From assembly GCA_963573385.1 (NCBI GenBank), contig CAUYLG010076827.1:121719-185718 (forward strand): 64,000 bases of DNA, in the 5' to 3' direction. A program made the position numbers and the translations under genes. The notes beneath the pieces are model-generated. The model worked only from the letters and a program-made list of their open reading frames with translations, was not told where the DNA came from and did no database searches. The DNA is from Cacajao melanocephalus. Taxonomy: Eukaryota; Chordata; Mammalia; Primates; Pitheciidae. Shown piece by piece: positions 12,833 through 26,082 of this stretch (position 1 is the first letter of the stretch; each line of letters begins with the position of its first letter).

Positions 12833-13328
12833 TGTCAAATACAAGAAGAAGTTCCTCTTCAAAGGGTTTGGTTTGTTTGGTTCCCTTGTTCTTTGTTCCC
12901 TGCTTTCAAGGCCAGACATCCTAGTTCTTTGTGCCTCCCTGCCCTGGTTTCCGTAAAAAACTTTCTCGCTGGTCCTAATCTACAGAGCCCACATCTGCTA
13001 CTCATTCTGTAAGTCACCCCTCCTGCCGAACAATCTTCCCACCAAAACTGCCCTTCCTGCCAGTGTAACCCACACCCCTGCACTCTTCAAGTTAGCCAAT
13101 CAAGTTCAGCTTAGATTATGCAGTCCAATTCCAGCCAATGGAGGCAGGACACAGAAGCAAGGACAACCTGTATTAGGAATAAAAACTCCTTCCTTTCCTT
13201 GTTCACTGCGCTCTTGTGGCAACCAGTCCTGCGAGCAGGGCCCTTCTGCAGAAGTAAATTTGCCTTGCTGAGAAATCCTTCACTTGAGTGTTCATTTTCT
13301 TTGTGACTCCAAGCTTTTATTCCCAACA
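12833..13328 (+). mobile_element. 5' LTR of an ERV1-class (gammaretrovirus-like) provirus
   Basis: The segment runs from TGTCAAATAC to CCCAACA and is followed two bases later by a proline-tRNA primer binding site, which fixes its 3' boundary. A polyadenylation signal AATAAA is at 13178-13183, followed by a TTGTTCACTGC region typical of R/U5. CAAT-like boxes (GCCAATCAAG, CAGCCAATGG) lie upstream. The family could be a HUERS-P/LTR1-like group; this name is from memory and uncertain, and the 5' boundary is a best guess. Confidence 0.75.
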
Positions 13329-13331
13329 ATT

Positions 13332-13349
13332 TGGGGGCTTGTCTGGGAT
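13332..13349 (+). promoter_or_regulatory. retroviral primer binding site, tRNA-Pro type
   Basis: TGGGGGCTTGTCTGGGAT matches the gammaretroviral proline-tRNA site at 16 of 18 positions. Both mismatches are C-to-T changes at former CpG dinucleotides, as expected from germline methylation decay. Position directly after the LTR supports the call. Confidence 0.9.
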
Positions 13350-15120
13350 TCCCAATCTCCTTTGGGAGGGGCCAGCGCTCACCTCTTGGGAGGAGACACA
13401 TCCCACTGCTTCGTTGCAGTGGCCTCACAAACAGGAGATCAGGTCCCACCTGGAGTGACGAATAAACCCAGACTCTCGGCAAAACAGGCGGAAAGGATCC
13501 TTACATACCATGGTGACCAGGTAACTCTGTACACAGACCAAGGTAAGAAATGTCGCAAGGGCAAAAAAGTATTTCCTTGGTGGTCAGGATGTCTTAGAGG
13601 TTGACAGTGTGAGAGTGAGACACATAATTGAAGGCAAGAAATCTCTAACACAAGGGATTGAGCCTCAGACCAAAACTCCTAGTCAAAGCTAGTGAAAGGT
13701 TTTTGCCTTTGAATCATCATTTTGGCAAAATAATTTATGGCAATCTGGAAATTGTCCTTCCTGATGCCTAGCTTTTTAGATGGGTCAGAGGGCCCCTGAA
13801 ACATTCAGAAAAAAGGAAACAGGATCATTTGACATATTTAGTCACATAAGATTGCCAAAATGATGTTCAATCTTCTTTCAGTTATATTTTGATGAGTAAT
13901 ACTAACATATGTTCCAAAATTGTATGGGATTTCTAAAATTCTAATGTCTAAGTATATGCTATCAGTCATAATTAAGGGTAAAGTTATTGTAAACCACAAA
14001 GATAAATAAACTTGTCAGTCATATTTTTAACCGTAACTATCCTGGAAATTTGTCATTTGCAGGCAATTGTTGTCTTGCTTTGTTATATTAAGTGCTTTAA
14101 CAGGTGTTCTCAAATGCAGGTTTTTAATAGCTTTAAAGATTGTGACATCAATATAAAGAACTTACGGGACTCATAAAGAACTGACATGTTGACCAATATC
14201 AAGCAAAAACAGTTAACTAAGTGGACTACACTCAGAAAGTTAAAGCAACCTTTTAAACTTTTGCTTGGAATATTGCTGATCCTTGTTTTGATTTTCAGAG
14301 TCAAGGAAAGTTATTTTAAACTATTTAGGGCCTTTAATAATTGAGTAAGGTACACTCTGATGAACAAAATTTGGAGCATGTTTATTTTTCTCTGCCTGGT
14401 TCCTCTAGAATTTGGAAACTGTCTATGAGTATTCTTAACTTACAGTAATATACTTGTTTGCATCAGTGCAATAAGAATCCATTTTTCTTTGTCAACAGGA
14501 CACAACTGGAAAAACTGGTTATTTTACCAAGGCTTTGACAGAAAGGGTGTGCTTCCCTTGAAGGAATCAAGTTTGACATGCAGAGCCAATAAAACCCCCT
14601 TGGGGAGAACTGGTCTCATACCTTGTCTGCACAGTCCCCACACAGGGTTCTTAACCTGTGGTCAGTAAAGAACGTCACTTTCTAACGGGTCTGGGAGCTC
14701 CAAGTTTATCTTGGGACCTCAAGAGGAGAGATCACCCAACTCACAGGTATTAGAGGATACAAACCCCTGGCTGGGCTCAGCTTTAAAAGTCTTATCTGAG
14801 ATTCCTTGTGGAACAGAGTTTCATCAAAGCCAATCCAAAAGGCCTACGTAAAAATAACCATTCTTGCTACACTTTATGCAAATAATCAGGCCAAGTATAA
14901 CACTAAAGTTTATTTATAATTAGTTTTTACCAAAAATGAGGGCTGGTGAGAAAAATTTTGCTCCAAAGCTTATCAGACATTTGTCATTAAATCCTAGTCT
15001 CATTAATTGTTTTTAAGCTTTTTGCCTACATTTTAGACTAACCCTGCTAATTCCCGTGAATCAAATGGTGATCTTCTGCAGCTTGGAGAAAAAAATAAAG
15101 GATGGGTAATGTAAAAATGT
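13350..15120 (+). pseudogene. ERV leader and degraded internal region
   Basis: Sequence after the primer binding site starts as a typical leader (ACAGACCAAGGTAAGAAATG could be a splice donor). No gag or pol reading frame can be recognised. The distance from primer binding site to env is only about 1.8 kb, so most of gag and pol has been deleted. Part of 13.7-15.1 kb could be non-ERV sequence. Confidence 0.55.
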
Positions 15121-15791
15121 GAATCAATATGCTAGTACTGGGCAATTATCTTGCAAATTCTGCCAGGTAATGAAAGTGAATAAGGTACCCATAACCCAGA
15201 GGTGTCTTTGTTTGGGACAATAAAACCAAAAAGCTTCATAGGCCCCAAAAGGGGAATTCTGTATCTTGGCAAATAAACTTTTAGATGGAAACCACCTACC
15301 ACACCACACTTGTGGGAACTGCTGACCTCACTGTACTATTTGCAATAGGGTTATATATGGTTGCACCTTCTAACTGAAATATTGGACAGAGTTTCCACTG
15401 CTGTAGTATTTTGCTTAATTATTATCCTTATAGCAGAGATAATAGTTGACAAAAAGGAAGCATGAAAGCTTCACTATCACTGAGTCTGCTAGGACTTTTT
15501 ATTGGGTTTAGTAATGCAGTTTTAAATGAAACATGCTGCTTTTGGACTAACACGTCTAGTAAAGTAGAGGAAAATCTACAGGTACTTAAAAATCAAATCA
15601 AAATTATTGACAGGCTCAGGGAAAATGCCAGCTTCAGCCCCGAGTGGCTACAATCCCTCTTTAGTAAATTCCTGTCTTCTTTATGGAATTGGTCAACCCC
15701 TTTATTAAGCACTCTCTTGCTTACATTTCTTGTATTGATATTTAGACCCTGTATACTCAATACTAAACTGGAATTGTTTCTTCTTGCCTAG
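15121..15791 (+). pseudogene. env remnant (transmembrane subunit) of the ERV
   Basis: The last part is still open for 109 codons (15462-15791). It contains NETCCFWTN, resembling the Cys-Cys region of gammaretroviral TM proteins, then a helical VEENLQVLKNQIKIIDRL stretch (about residues 35-52), Trp-rich juxtamembrane sequence, and a hydrophobic membrane span at about residues 81-94. The Met at 15462 is an internal Met within an env fragment, not the original start. Upstream, env-like pieces appear in several frames with stops and shifts, so the surface subunit is lost. No functional protein is expected. Confidence 0.75.
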
Positions 15792-15983
15792 AAGCAATCA
15801 AACTTCAAATAGTGGTATAAACTGAACCACAAATGGACACGCCATTCTTTTGGGGACCCTTAGATCAACCCTAGTAGGAGCCCTATCTGCTGTTCCCCAT
15901 AGGACCCCCGTTTTCATCAGGAAATGGCCAGAAAGATTCATTACCCAAAACCTCCTAACAGTAGTTAGTGTAGCATCTCCACA
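15792..15983 (+). other. ERV post-env segment
   Basis: Sequence between the env stop and the next LTR-like block resembles retroviral 3' sequence (GGGGACCCTTAGATCAACCC). I see no clean polypurine tract immediately before 15984, which would be expected if the following LTR belonged to this provirus. Confidence 0.5.
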
Positions 15984-16722
<739 letters not shown>

Positions 16723-16733
16723 TAGTTAAATGG

Positions 16734-17030
16734 TTTTTTATTTTTTTTTGAGACAGAGTCTCACTCTGTCACCCAGGCTGGAGTACAATGGCTCGATCTC
16801 GGCTCACTGCAACCTCCACCTCCTGGGTTCAAGCGATTATCCCTGCCTCCGCCTCCCGAGTAGCTGGGATTACAGGCACCTGCCACCACACTGGGCTAAT
16901 TTTTGCATTTTTAGTAGAGACGGGGTTTCACCATGTTGGCCAGGCTTGTCTCGAATTCGTGAACTCGGATGACCTGCTTCCCTTGGCTTCCCAAAGTGCT
17001 GGGATTACAGGCATGAGCCACTGTGCCTGG
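16734..17030 (-). repeat. Alu SINE (S-like)
   Basis: Full-length reverse-orientation Alu, from the T-run and GAGACAGAGTCTCACTCTG to GGGATTACAGGCATGAGCC. TAGTTAAAT before and TAGTTAATT after suggest a short, slightly decayed target duplication. Confidence 0.96.
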
Positions 17031-17068
17031 TTAGTTAATTTTATATTACATAGATTTAGCACAATGAA

Positions 17069-17109
17069 AGAGAGAGTGAGAGAGAGAGAGAGAGAATGTG
17101 TGTGTGTGT
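17069..17109. repeat. compound microsatellite (GA)n(TG)n
   Basis: An interrupted GA run is followed by ATGTGTGTGTGTGT. Confidence 0.93.
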
Positions 17110-17640
17110 AAATTAGAGTGCAGTCAAGAATCTTAAGAATATCCATTGACTGACTTACATAAAATACACATCTGTGGGAATGGGCTGTGCCAGTAAATGT
17201 CAGGGCAGGGAAAAGGCTGACTGTAACAAACACAGACACATGCTATGTAACTTGGTTTCTGATGAACACTCATCCAAAAACCTAAATGTTAAGGAAATTA
17301 TTTCCTTAGGGTCTCATTTCAACATCCTGTCATGATGCTGCTATGAATCACCTACTGCTTTATAGGAAGCCACAGGAAAAAGAGATACTGAATACTCTTG
17401 ATCAGGTATTGAGCCAAAACCCCTACTAACTTGGTAACAATATAATCAGAAGGCAAGCACTCTACAATGCCCTTAAAAGACCAGTTCTTAACTGGGCATC
17501 CTCTGAGCAAGAGGATGTCATAAAAAGCTGGTAGACAAGATGGACAAGTGGTGATAATCAAAATTGGGGGAAAATGAGCATATATTCAAAATGAGCTTGT
17601 AAAGTCAGACTTTGAAACAGAAAAATTATAATATGAAGAA
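17110..17640. other. anonymous intronic sequence
   Basis: No recognisable gene. The right part grades into the old L1 fragment that follows. Confidence 0.4.
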
Positions 17641-18560
17641 ACACGACCAATTAAATCAACAAGAATATGAACTCAATTTAGATAAAAAGTAACATAGAAT
17701 AGCTAAAGGCTTTAAAATAAGCATACTGAAGATATTCAAATTGCTAAACAAAGTAATAACCATTCTTAAAAGCATTCTTGAATGCTTTTAAAGAAACAAA
17801 ATCAGGCAGAAATTAAACAAGAAAATGCAGAAGAAAAGGATCTCATTTTATAAATAAAAAGTAAACATTATTAAGTTAAAAAATTGCAGAGGAAATTATT
17901 AAATTGGTAGAAAGTACTGACAAATTCACCAATACAAGTCAAATAAATAAGAAATACCAAAATATAGTTAAGATAACTGATAACTACGAAGTTCCGATAC
18001 ACAATAGGAAACCCAGAGAAGGTAACAGAGAGAATTGAGGACAGCCACTATTCAAGGAGAGTAATAACTCATTCATTTCTAGAGTTGAGTAAAGATATGA
18101 ATCCCAGAACAAAAATACTCTCCAAGCACTAAGTGAGATAAACAAAAACAAATCCAAACCACAATGCATCATATTAAAATTGGGAAACGTCAAATTTAAA
18201 CAGAAATTCTTAAACATCACCCAAAACAAAAGTCATCATTATCTACAAAGAAACAACAATTTGATTAACATTAGACTTTTCCATAAGGCAGAAGTAGCAT
18301 TTTCAAAGTGCTAAGGGAGAATGACTACCTTTCCAGAATGTTATACCCTGCTAAACTGCCATTCAAGAATGGGAGTAACAGGAAGACATATTCAGATATA
18401 CAAAGACCAAAAGAAATACTATTCATAATCCCTGACAGAAAAAAAAATGCTCAAACAATATACTTCATTAAGAAGAAAAGCAAACTCTAACAAAAGGGTT
18501 GGTATGCAAAAAAGAAAAAAAGGTGTGTAAAAAATTTGACAAAATATTAACAATTTTGCT
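17640..18560 (+). repeat. old L1/HAL1 fragment with ORF1 3' part
   Basis: Translation around 18340-18400 gives YPAKLPFKNGSNRKTYSD, matching the conserved C-terminal ORF1p block (YPAKLSF...). Upstream text is A-rich L1M-like sequence with many stops. Confidence 0.72.
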
Positions 18561-18646
18561 CAACTGTCGACTAATTTAAAATAAATTGTGTTTTTTTTTA
18601 AAAAAAAAAAAAACAAGACACTAAGACAATATTACCAAAGGCTTTA

Positions 18647-18650
<4 letters not shown>

Positions 18651-18679
<29 letters not shown>
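18651..18679. repeat. TA microsatellite
   Basis: A pure TA run lies directly against the T-tail of a reverse-orientation Alu. Confidence 0.95.
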
Positions 18680-18687
<8 letters not shown>

Positions 18688-18987
18688 TGAGATGAAGTCT
18701 TTTTCTGTCGCCCAGGCTGGAGTGTAGTGGCATGATCTCAGCTCACTGCAACCTCCACCACACAGGTTCAAGCGATTCTTGTGTCTTAGCTTTCCCAGTA
18801 GCTGGGATTACAGGCATGAGTCACTACACCCAGTTTTTTTTCTTTTTTTTTTTTTTTTTTTATGTTTAATAGAGACAGGGTTTCACCATGTTGGCCAGGC
18901 TGATCTCAAACTCCTGGCCTCGAGTGATCCGCCTGCCTCAGCCTCTCAAAGTGCTGCTATTACAGGTGTGAGTCACTGTGCCGGGCT
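18680..18987 (-). repeat. Alu SINE
   Basis: Reverse-orientation Alu with blocks CGCCCAGGCTGGAGTGTAGTGG and TTTCACCATGTTGGCCAGG. The middle A-rich linker has expanded into about 28 mostly T residues at 18834-18861. Confidence 0.93.
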
Positions 18988-18999
18988 GTGCCAATACAT

Positions 19000-19640
19000 T
19001 TGAAAATTTAGAAATAGACCAGTACCTAGAAAAAAAAATGCAATTTATCAAAACTGATAACTATTTAAAAATTTAACTGTAATTTTAAAACTTTCCACAA
19101 AAGAAACTCTAGCCCCAGGTGACTTCACTAGTAAATTTGATCAAACACTTCAGAAAAAAATAACATAAATCTTCAAAATAGTCTTCTAGAGGCTAGACAA
19201 TGGAAATACTTCCAAACTAGTTTTATGAGGCTATCATAATCTTAACATCAAAACCTGAAAAGATCATAACAAACATATAAAATTAAAGGCCTAGTTCATC
19301 GCTGAACACAAATGTAGAAACCCTAAAGAAATATTAAGAAATAAAATTCACAAGTATGCAAAATAGTAATGTTTTGCAACCAAGTTATGTATATTTCAGG
19401 AATAAAATATTGGTTTAACATTTAAAAAAATCTCTAAAAGTCACAAGATTAACAGAATAAAGCCAGAAATCATGAGATCATCTCAAAATATATAGAAAGG
19501 TTTAATAAATTTTAGCATTCTTTTATAACAAAAACTTTTAGCAAACTCAAAGTAGAAGGAAAACACCCCTAATTTGATAAAATGCTTTACAAAAAACTTA
19601 CAGGAAGCACTTTAAGTAAATACTCATTTCAAAACTTTAA
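19000..19640 (+). repeat. old L1M fragment, ORF2 reverse-transcriptase region
   Basis: Diverged but ordered L1 ORF2 blocks: CAGGTGACTTCACTAGTAAATT, ACTTCCAAACTAG, TATGAGGCTATCATAATC, then the AGAAATCATGAGATCATCTC block. It has many stops. It is probably separated from the ORF1 fragment at 17.6 kb by deletion, since far less than the usual spacing lies between them. Confidence 0.72.
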
Positions 19641-20354
19641 AGAGCAGACATTTAATTAGGTTTTAATTTTACATTACCATAGTTCATTTAGTTCAATCTC
19701 CTCAATTCAATTCACTCCAATAAGAATGAAAGAACCACTCACTGGTAAGCTAATAAATTACTTTTCACATTTAGATCTACAACTCCCCAGTAATTCATTT
19801 TTGAACAGTTATAAATATGGTGTTAAGTTTCATTTTTTTGCCACGTGGATACCCAATTATCCCTGCTCCATTTACAAAGAAGCTTTGTCCTCTTCCCTCT
19901 GTTCCATAGTGCTAGCACTGCCATAAATCTAGTATAATGTGCAGGTGTGTTTCAGGCTCCTCATTGCATTTCACGGGCCTTTGTGTTGATCCTTGCATCA
20001 GTTCCACATTCTCACAATTACTATGGCTTCTCAAGAAGACAACATCAGATTAAGCAAATCTTTCAACTTTGTTATTTGGCTATTCTTGGCCCTCTATATT
20101 TCCATACACATTTTAGAATTTGCTCATCAAATATCCACAAAACCTCTCTGGATTTCTATATTTTAGCTACTTTGACCATATAATATATATTTTGAAGCAA
20201 CCCTACACAATGTTTTTGGATATATACAAATGGCCTAAGAACATGAGAATAGTAAATATCAAACTGCAGCTAGTGGTGACCTCTGGGGAGACAGGGAAGC
20301 AGAATGAAATCAGGGAGACATAGGTGTTTCAACTGCATTTCTACTGCTTTTACT
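19641..20354. other. anonymous intronic sequence
   Basis: AT-rich with no identifiable repeat. Some T-rich stretches resemble reverse-oriented L1 (TATTCTTGGCCCTCTATATTTCC) but not strongly. Confidence 0.4.
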
Positions 20355-20663
20355 GTTTTTTTTTTTGTTTGTTTTGAGATAGGGTCTCCCTCTGTTGCCA
20401 AGGCTGGAGTGCAGTGGCATGATCACAGCTCACTGCAGCCTCAATTCCCCCGCCCCCCACTCAAGTAATCCTCCTACCTAGCCAATCAAGTAGCTGGCAA
20501 CCCAGGTGACCCACCATGTCCAGCTAATTTATTTTTATTTTTTCTGTAAAAATGGGGTATCTTTATGCTGCCCAGGCTGGTCTCAAATGTTTGGGCTCAA
20601 GCGATCTTACCTTCTCAGCCTCCCAAAGTGCTGGGATTACAGGCATGAGCCCCTGTGCCTAAC
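20355..20663 (-). repeat. Alu SINE (J-like)
   Basis: Reverse-orientation Alu, diverged. TGAGATAGGGTCTCCCTCTG starts it and GGGATTACAGGCATGAGCCC ends it. Arms are complete but with small indels. Confidence 0.93.
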
Positions 20664-20687
20664 CACTTCTACTTTTAAAAAAAATCT

Positions 20688-21780
<1,093 letters not shown>

Positions 21781-22093
21781 TTTTCCTTTTGACCAACACA
21801 GTTAAGTTAGTTGAATGCACCACAATGGCCTGATTTCTATACTCAATTTCAAACAGAAAAAAGTGTTTCATAGCTACACACTCCCCACTAATACCATCCT
21901 GTTGACCTATGAAAGGTTGGCACAGCCAGTTCTAGGCAAAAGGAACATGTTATGTGTAACTAGGATTAAAGTATTAAACTAGAGGAAGCAAGCTCTGAGG
22001 GGAGATTTCAAGCATTAGTCAACAGAAGATAGATCGTAGGTTGTAATAGTTTTTCCAGTAGCCCCTATCATCTATTTTGTAAGTGACTATCTG
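21781..22093. repeat. direct repeat copy A (unidentified family)
   Basis: This matches 23360-23672 in the same orientation with about 30 differences over roughly 305 bp by hand alignment (near 90% identity). The shared text includes GATTTCTATACTCAATTTCA, GGCAAAAGGAACATGTTATG and GATTAAAGTATTAAACTA. It could be a pair of LTR pieces or a local duplication. I do not recognise the family. Confidence 0.9.
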
Positions 22094-23359
22094 TTCATAA
22101 AAATATCTATAGTAACAAGAGATATCTTTCTCGATAGGCCATAAGTGTACACATGTGGCATTGTTTGTTGTCATATAATGCAAAAGTACAAGCCTTATTG
22201 ACAAGAGATCGGTACAAATAGCAGATAATAACAGGCTAACCTCACAGACCACTCCAACTACCTTGAAAATGAGATGTGAGGGAAGTCTGCTGAGGTGTCC
22301 CAGAACACTCTTCCTCACACTTAGGAAAAGGAAGCAAATGTGTTCAATTTTCTGCCTCCAGACTTTGTTGTAAGAGGTAATGCTTGATGGTCCTGTCACC
22401 AACGTTCAATCTGGAGGCAACAAATTGAGATTAAAATGTTCAGTGTTTTAGAGCCCTGGCATCATTGAGGGTTTGCTGCTGTTGTTCTCAGTTAAGCCAT
22501 TCTTGGCTGGGTCTCCTCTTGGTTGAAGCCAAAGGCAACCCTACTGCCACCCTGTAACAATTACATCCCATACTCACACCCAGGAAAAAAAACACGTTAA
22601 CTTGTCCACCATCACTTAATTGACATGACCTTTCTTTCCATGTCAGTTCCTTCAAACTGGTATTTGTTTCTGGTCTCTATTTGGATGGCCTCTTTCTACA
22701 AGTATAACTTTTTAACTCTATAATCCACCAACTATTAAATATGCAGTTTAGGTGATTCTGTGCAGTATAAAAGTATCCCTCTGATTCCAGGGACAGAAAT
22801 ACCAACAATTCTTTAGTCAGGAAGATGATTCCTAAAATATATTGCACCTAATTTGTCAAATTTTATAGATTGTTGGCAAGTTTTAAGACTTACTATGCTA
22901 TCTATAAATAGAAAAGTTCTTATTTATTTATTTCCATAAGGTTAACAGCCAAGAAAATGCAACAAGGCTATTGAATATGTGTGACATTTTTCCAATTTAT
23001 ACTACAAGAAAACTGTAAGAAAATGTTGAGGACCTAGGTTTTTTTCTTTTTTTATTTTAAAGTAATTTAATAAATGAGAAAGAAATGTGCAGTTACAATA
23101 ATCTAAATACGTAAAACATACCACAAGATCTCCTTTTTCACAAAACAATCAGCCCATAGACCTCTGATGGAGCAGGTTTCAACACAAGCAGAGGGCCACA
23201 ACCCATAGGACTCCACAGACTACAGGGCAATTAAATGTCCTAACATCATAAGGCTGGGGTCAGACACATCAATGTTGGAAAAGCAAGCTACAGATGATAA
23301 CTGAGGGTAGAAGGGACTGAGAGTCACGAGGACTGTGGCTGCTGCTTCAGAACAGTGTG
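22094..23359. other. spacer between the direct repeats
   Basis: 1.27 kb with no recognised coding frame. The minus strand has a 127-codon open frame covering 22019-22402, extending into copy A, with no family similarity I can name. 22400-22600 (GGAGGCAACAAATTGAGATT) has the feel of ERV internal sequence, but that is only an impression. Confidence 0.4.
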
Positions 23360-23672
23360 TTTCCTTTCGACCAATATAGTTAGGTTAGTTGAATGCACCA
23401 CAATGACCCTGATTTCTATACTCAATTTCAAACAGAAAAAAGTGTTCCATTGCTATACACTCCCCACTAATTCTACCCAGTTGTCCTATGAAATGTAGGC
23501 ACAGCCAGTTCCAGGCAAAAGGAACATGTTATGTTCAACTAGGATTAAAGTATTAAACTAAAGGAAGCAAGCTCTAAGGGGAGATTTCAAACATTAGTCA
23601 GCAGAAGATAGACTGTAGGTTGTAATAGTTTTTCCACTAGCCCCTATCATCCATTTCATAAGTGACCACCTG
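23360..23672. repeat. direct repeat copy B (unidentified family)
   Basis: Second copy of the segment at 21781-22093, starting TTCCTTTCGACCAATATAG and ending at AAGTGACCACCTG. Sequence beyond both ends is unrelated between the two copies. Confidence 0.9.
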
Positions 23673-23724
23673 AAGTTGTGGGGGTGGTGGTGACAACAGA
23701 ATAGTAGCAGTGGTGGTAAAAATA

Positions 23725-23830
23725 TAAATAACAGTTAACATGGATTAAATGCTTACAATGTGACAGGCTCTGTTATCAATGCTTTACATATAAGCACTAT
23801 AATGATACTCAATGCAAACTTGTCTGTAGT
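23725..23830 (-). repeat. MIR SINE fragment
   Basis: ATTAAATGCTTACAATGTGAC, AGGCTCTGTTATCAATGC and TTTACATATAAGCAC follow the reverse MIR pattern. Confidence 0.7.
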
Positions 23831-24400
23831 CTTAATCACTGTACCTCTCCTTATTTTTAAGTCAACGATGCTTACTGAACACATACAAAATATTCTATGA
23901 TCGGTCATCTTTCACCTTTCTGCCTGTATCCTTTTCTGTTAGTTTCTTCTGAAATAAACACTTCTTTTCCAACAAAGGAAAATACTTAATATACTTTTGG
24001 GAGAAGTAAAATGACAAAAATACACATGGAAATAATGAAAAAGTTTAAGATCTATTAATTTCATTGCAACACAATGAAGCTGATGTGATTCTCATAGCTG
24101 GATTTATTTGGGAATAGAAAGAGGAAACACTGCAAAATCCCACATTAAGTCTCTATTAGACAACATTTATAATAATGACAGCAAAACCAGATCTAGAAGC
24201 TATTCCAAGCCAAGGAGATTAGCAAGTAATCACAGGCTCAAGGCCTAATACAATTCTGGAGAGACATGGAAGGATTTAGAGAATTAACTAGCAAAAAAGG
24301 ATTAAAGAAACGAAGAATGAAATTTTGACCGCCACATTCATTGGTCAGTATCAGTGATATTCTACATTTACCTATATATGGTTCCACCACTGTTACATAT

Positions 24401-24757
24401 TGTATTAGTCCATTTTCACACTGCTGATAAAGACTTACCTGAATCTGGGAAGAAAAAGAGGTTTAATAATTGGACTTACAGTTCTACATGGCTGTGGAGG
24501 TATCAGAATTATGGCAGGAGGCAAATGGCACTCTTATGTGGTGGCAACAAGAGAAAATGAGGAAGATGCAAAAGCGAAAAAGCCCTGATAAACCCATCAG
24601 ACATCATGAGGCTAATTTACAATCACGAGAATAGTATGGAGGAAACTGCCCCCATGATTCAAATTATCTCCCGCTGGTACTTCCCACAACACGTGAGAAT
24701 TATGGGAATACAATTCAAGATAAGATTTGGGTGGGGACACAGAGCCAAACCGTATCA
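24401..24757 (+). mobile_element. MST/THE1-type solo LTR (ERVL-MaLR)
   Basis: Begins TGTATTAGTCCATTTTCAC and ends CCAAACCGTATCA, with the internal block TTTGGGTGGGGACACAG. A perfect 5-bp duplication CATAT flanks it (24396-24400 and 24758-24762). No internal region remains. Confidence 0.94.
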
Positions 24758-24904
24758 CATATTATTTTATAAGTATCTCTTAATAAATCTATGTCATCCT
24801 CTAGATTAGAAATAACTTGAAGTCAGGGACTGTCAAGTTCACTTTACTGAGTCTGGCATCTGGCACAGCAGCTTGGTATAAGCAACAGTAACAGCTTACT
24901 AGTT

Positions 24905-25150
24905 CAGTATTAGGAGCTCCCTGGAGTCAGCTTTGGTTAAAATCCTGGCTCTGTTACTTACTACTATAGTTATTATGGTTGAATTACTTGCTGGTGCTAT
25001 GGAATTACTTGCTGGTGCTCAGTTTCATCATTTATAAAATGGATTTATAGTACTCACCTTATCCACTGTGGTGCCTAAACGCTGTAACATAGGCAAAGTA
25101 TTTAGCTCAATGGCTTACACACAGCATTCAACAAATGGCAAGTATTATAA
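24905..25150 (+). repeat. MIR SINE with a 21-bp internal tandem duplication
   Basis: MIR order is visible: CTCCCTGGAGTCAGC, AATCCTGGCTCTGTTACTTA, CTCAGTTTCATCATTTATAA, TGGATTTATAGTACTCACC. Within it GAATTACTTGCTGGTGCT is repeated at 24981 and 25002. Confidence 0.82.
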
Positions 25151-25914
25151 GGTCCTCAACAAATTAATATATAGGTGAATAGTGTATTGAACTGTGATTG
25201 CTATAAGGTTTAAATAAATAAAAGAGCCAAACTTGGCCCTAAGAACACCCCAGGCCTTGTATCATGCAGCACTCATGGCTGATGCTTGCTGCCACAGAAA
25301 CAGCAAGGATGAACTCTGACCCAGAGTTTTCCCTGGGACTCTAGGCATGACTGACCTCAGGGATGACCTAGTTGATACAAGACTCTCTCATAGTCACTGT
25401 CTTGCTCATGCTTCCAAATTCTTTGCCCTTTCTCTTCTTTCATCGTCTTTAGCTTCATTTTTTCTGATGTAAATACTAACACTTTCCCTTCACAAATTAA
25501 AGTGCACAAGCAAATCTCTGACTTAAGCATAATTTTTAAAAATGTGTATTTAAACTAAATGAGTTATTCACATAGTTCCCTCACCTTGAAAAATACAAAG
25601 AAGGGAGGCAGGGAGGGAGAAAGGAAGGATGGAGTTTCAGCAGTTAATCCAAAAAACAAGTATAATAGTTTTGCAACTGTTGGAAATTCATGGAAATAAA
25701 ATTCAGGGCAAAAAGAAAGAAACGAGTTTCAAGATTAAGTGCAAAAGGTATCAAATTATAGATCTGCTTAGTATAATAGCTATACTCAATGCGAGAGTGC
25801 AACAGAGAAGGAAGTGAGTTTCACCACCTAGTCAGACCATCTTCTTTTACCGTCTCATTGAACAACGATGTAGCTGAGACCCTGACAATTAAATAATTTT
25901 GCCCATCATTACTT

Positions 25915-26082
25915 CGGTTCAAAGTGTGGCTCGTGGACCAGAAGTATCAGCTTCACCTGGGAGACTGTTAGAAATGCAGAATCCCAGGCCTTATCCCAGA
26001 TCTACTAAATTAGAATCTGCATTTTAACAAGATCCACCAGGGATTCACCTGCACATTGACGTTTGAGAAAGCATTAATACTT
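25915..26082 (+). mobile_element. hAT-Charlie nonautonomous DNA transposon (MER type)
   Basis: The segment contains CAAAGTGTGGCTCGTGGACC, TCACCTGGGAGACTGTTAG, AAATGCAGAATCCCAGGCC and TGCATTTTAACAAGATCC, and ends GTTTGAGAAAGCA. These are blocks of a well-known small hAT element with inverted ends. The exact MER number is uncertain. Confidence 0.8.

Noticed and set aside
22019..22402. 127-codon minus-strand frame overlapping direct repeat copy A
   Set aside because: No domain similarity, and copy B does not carry the rest of the frame.
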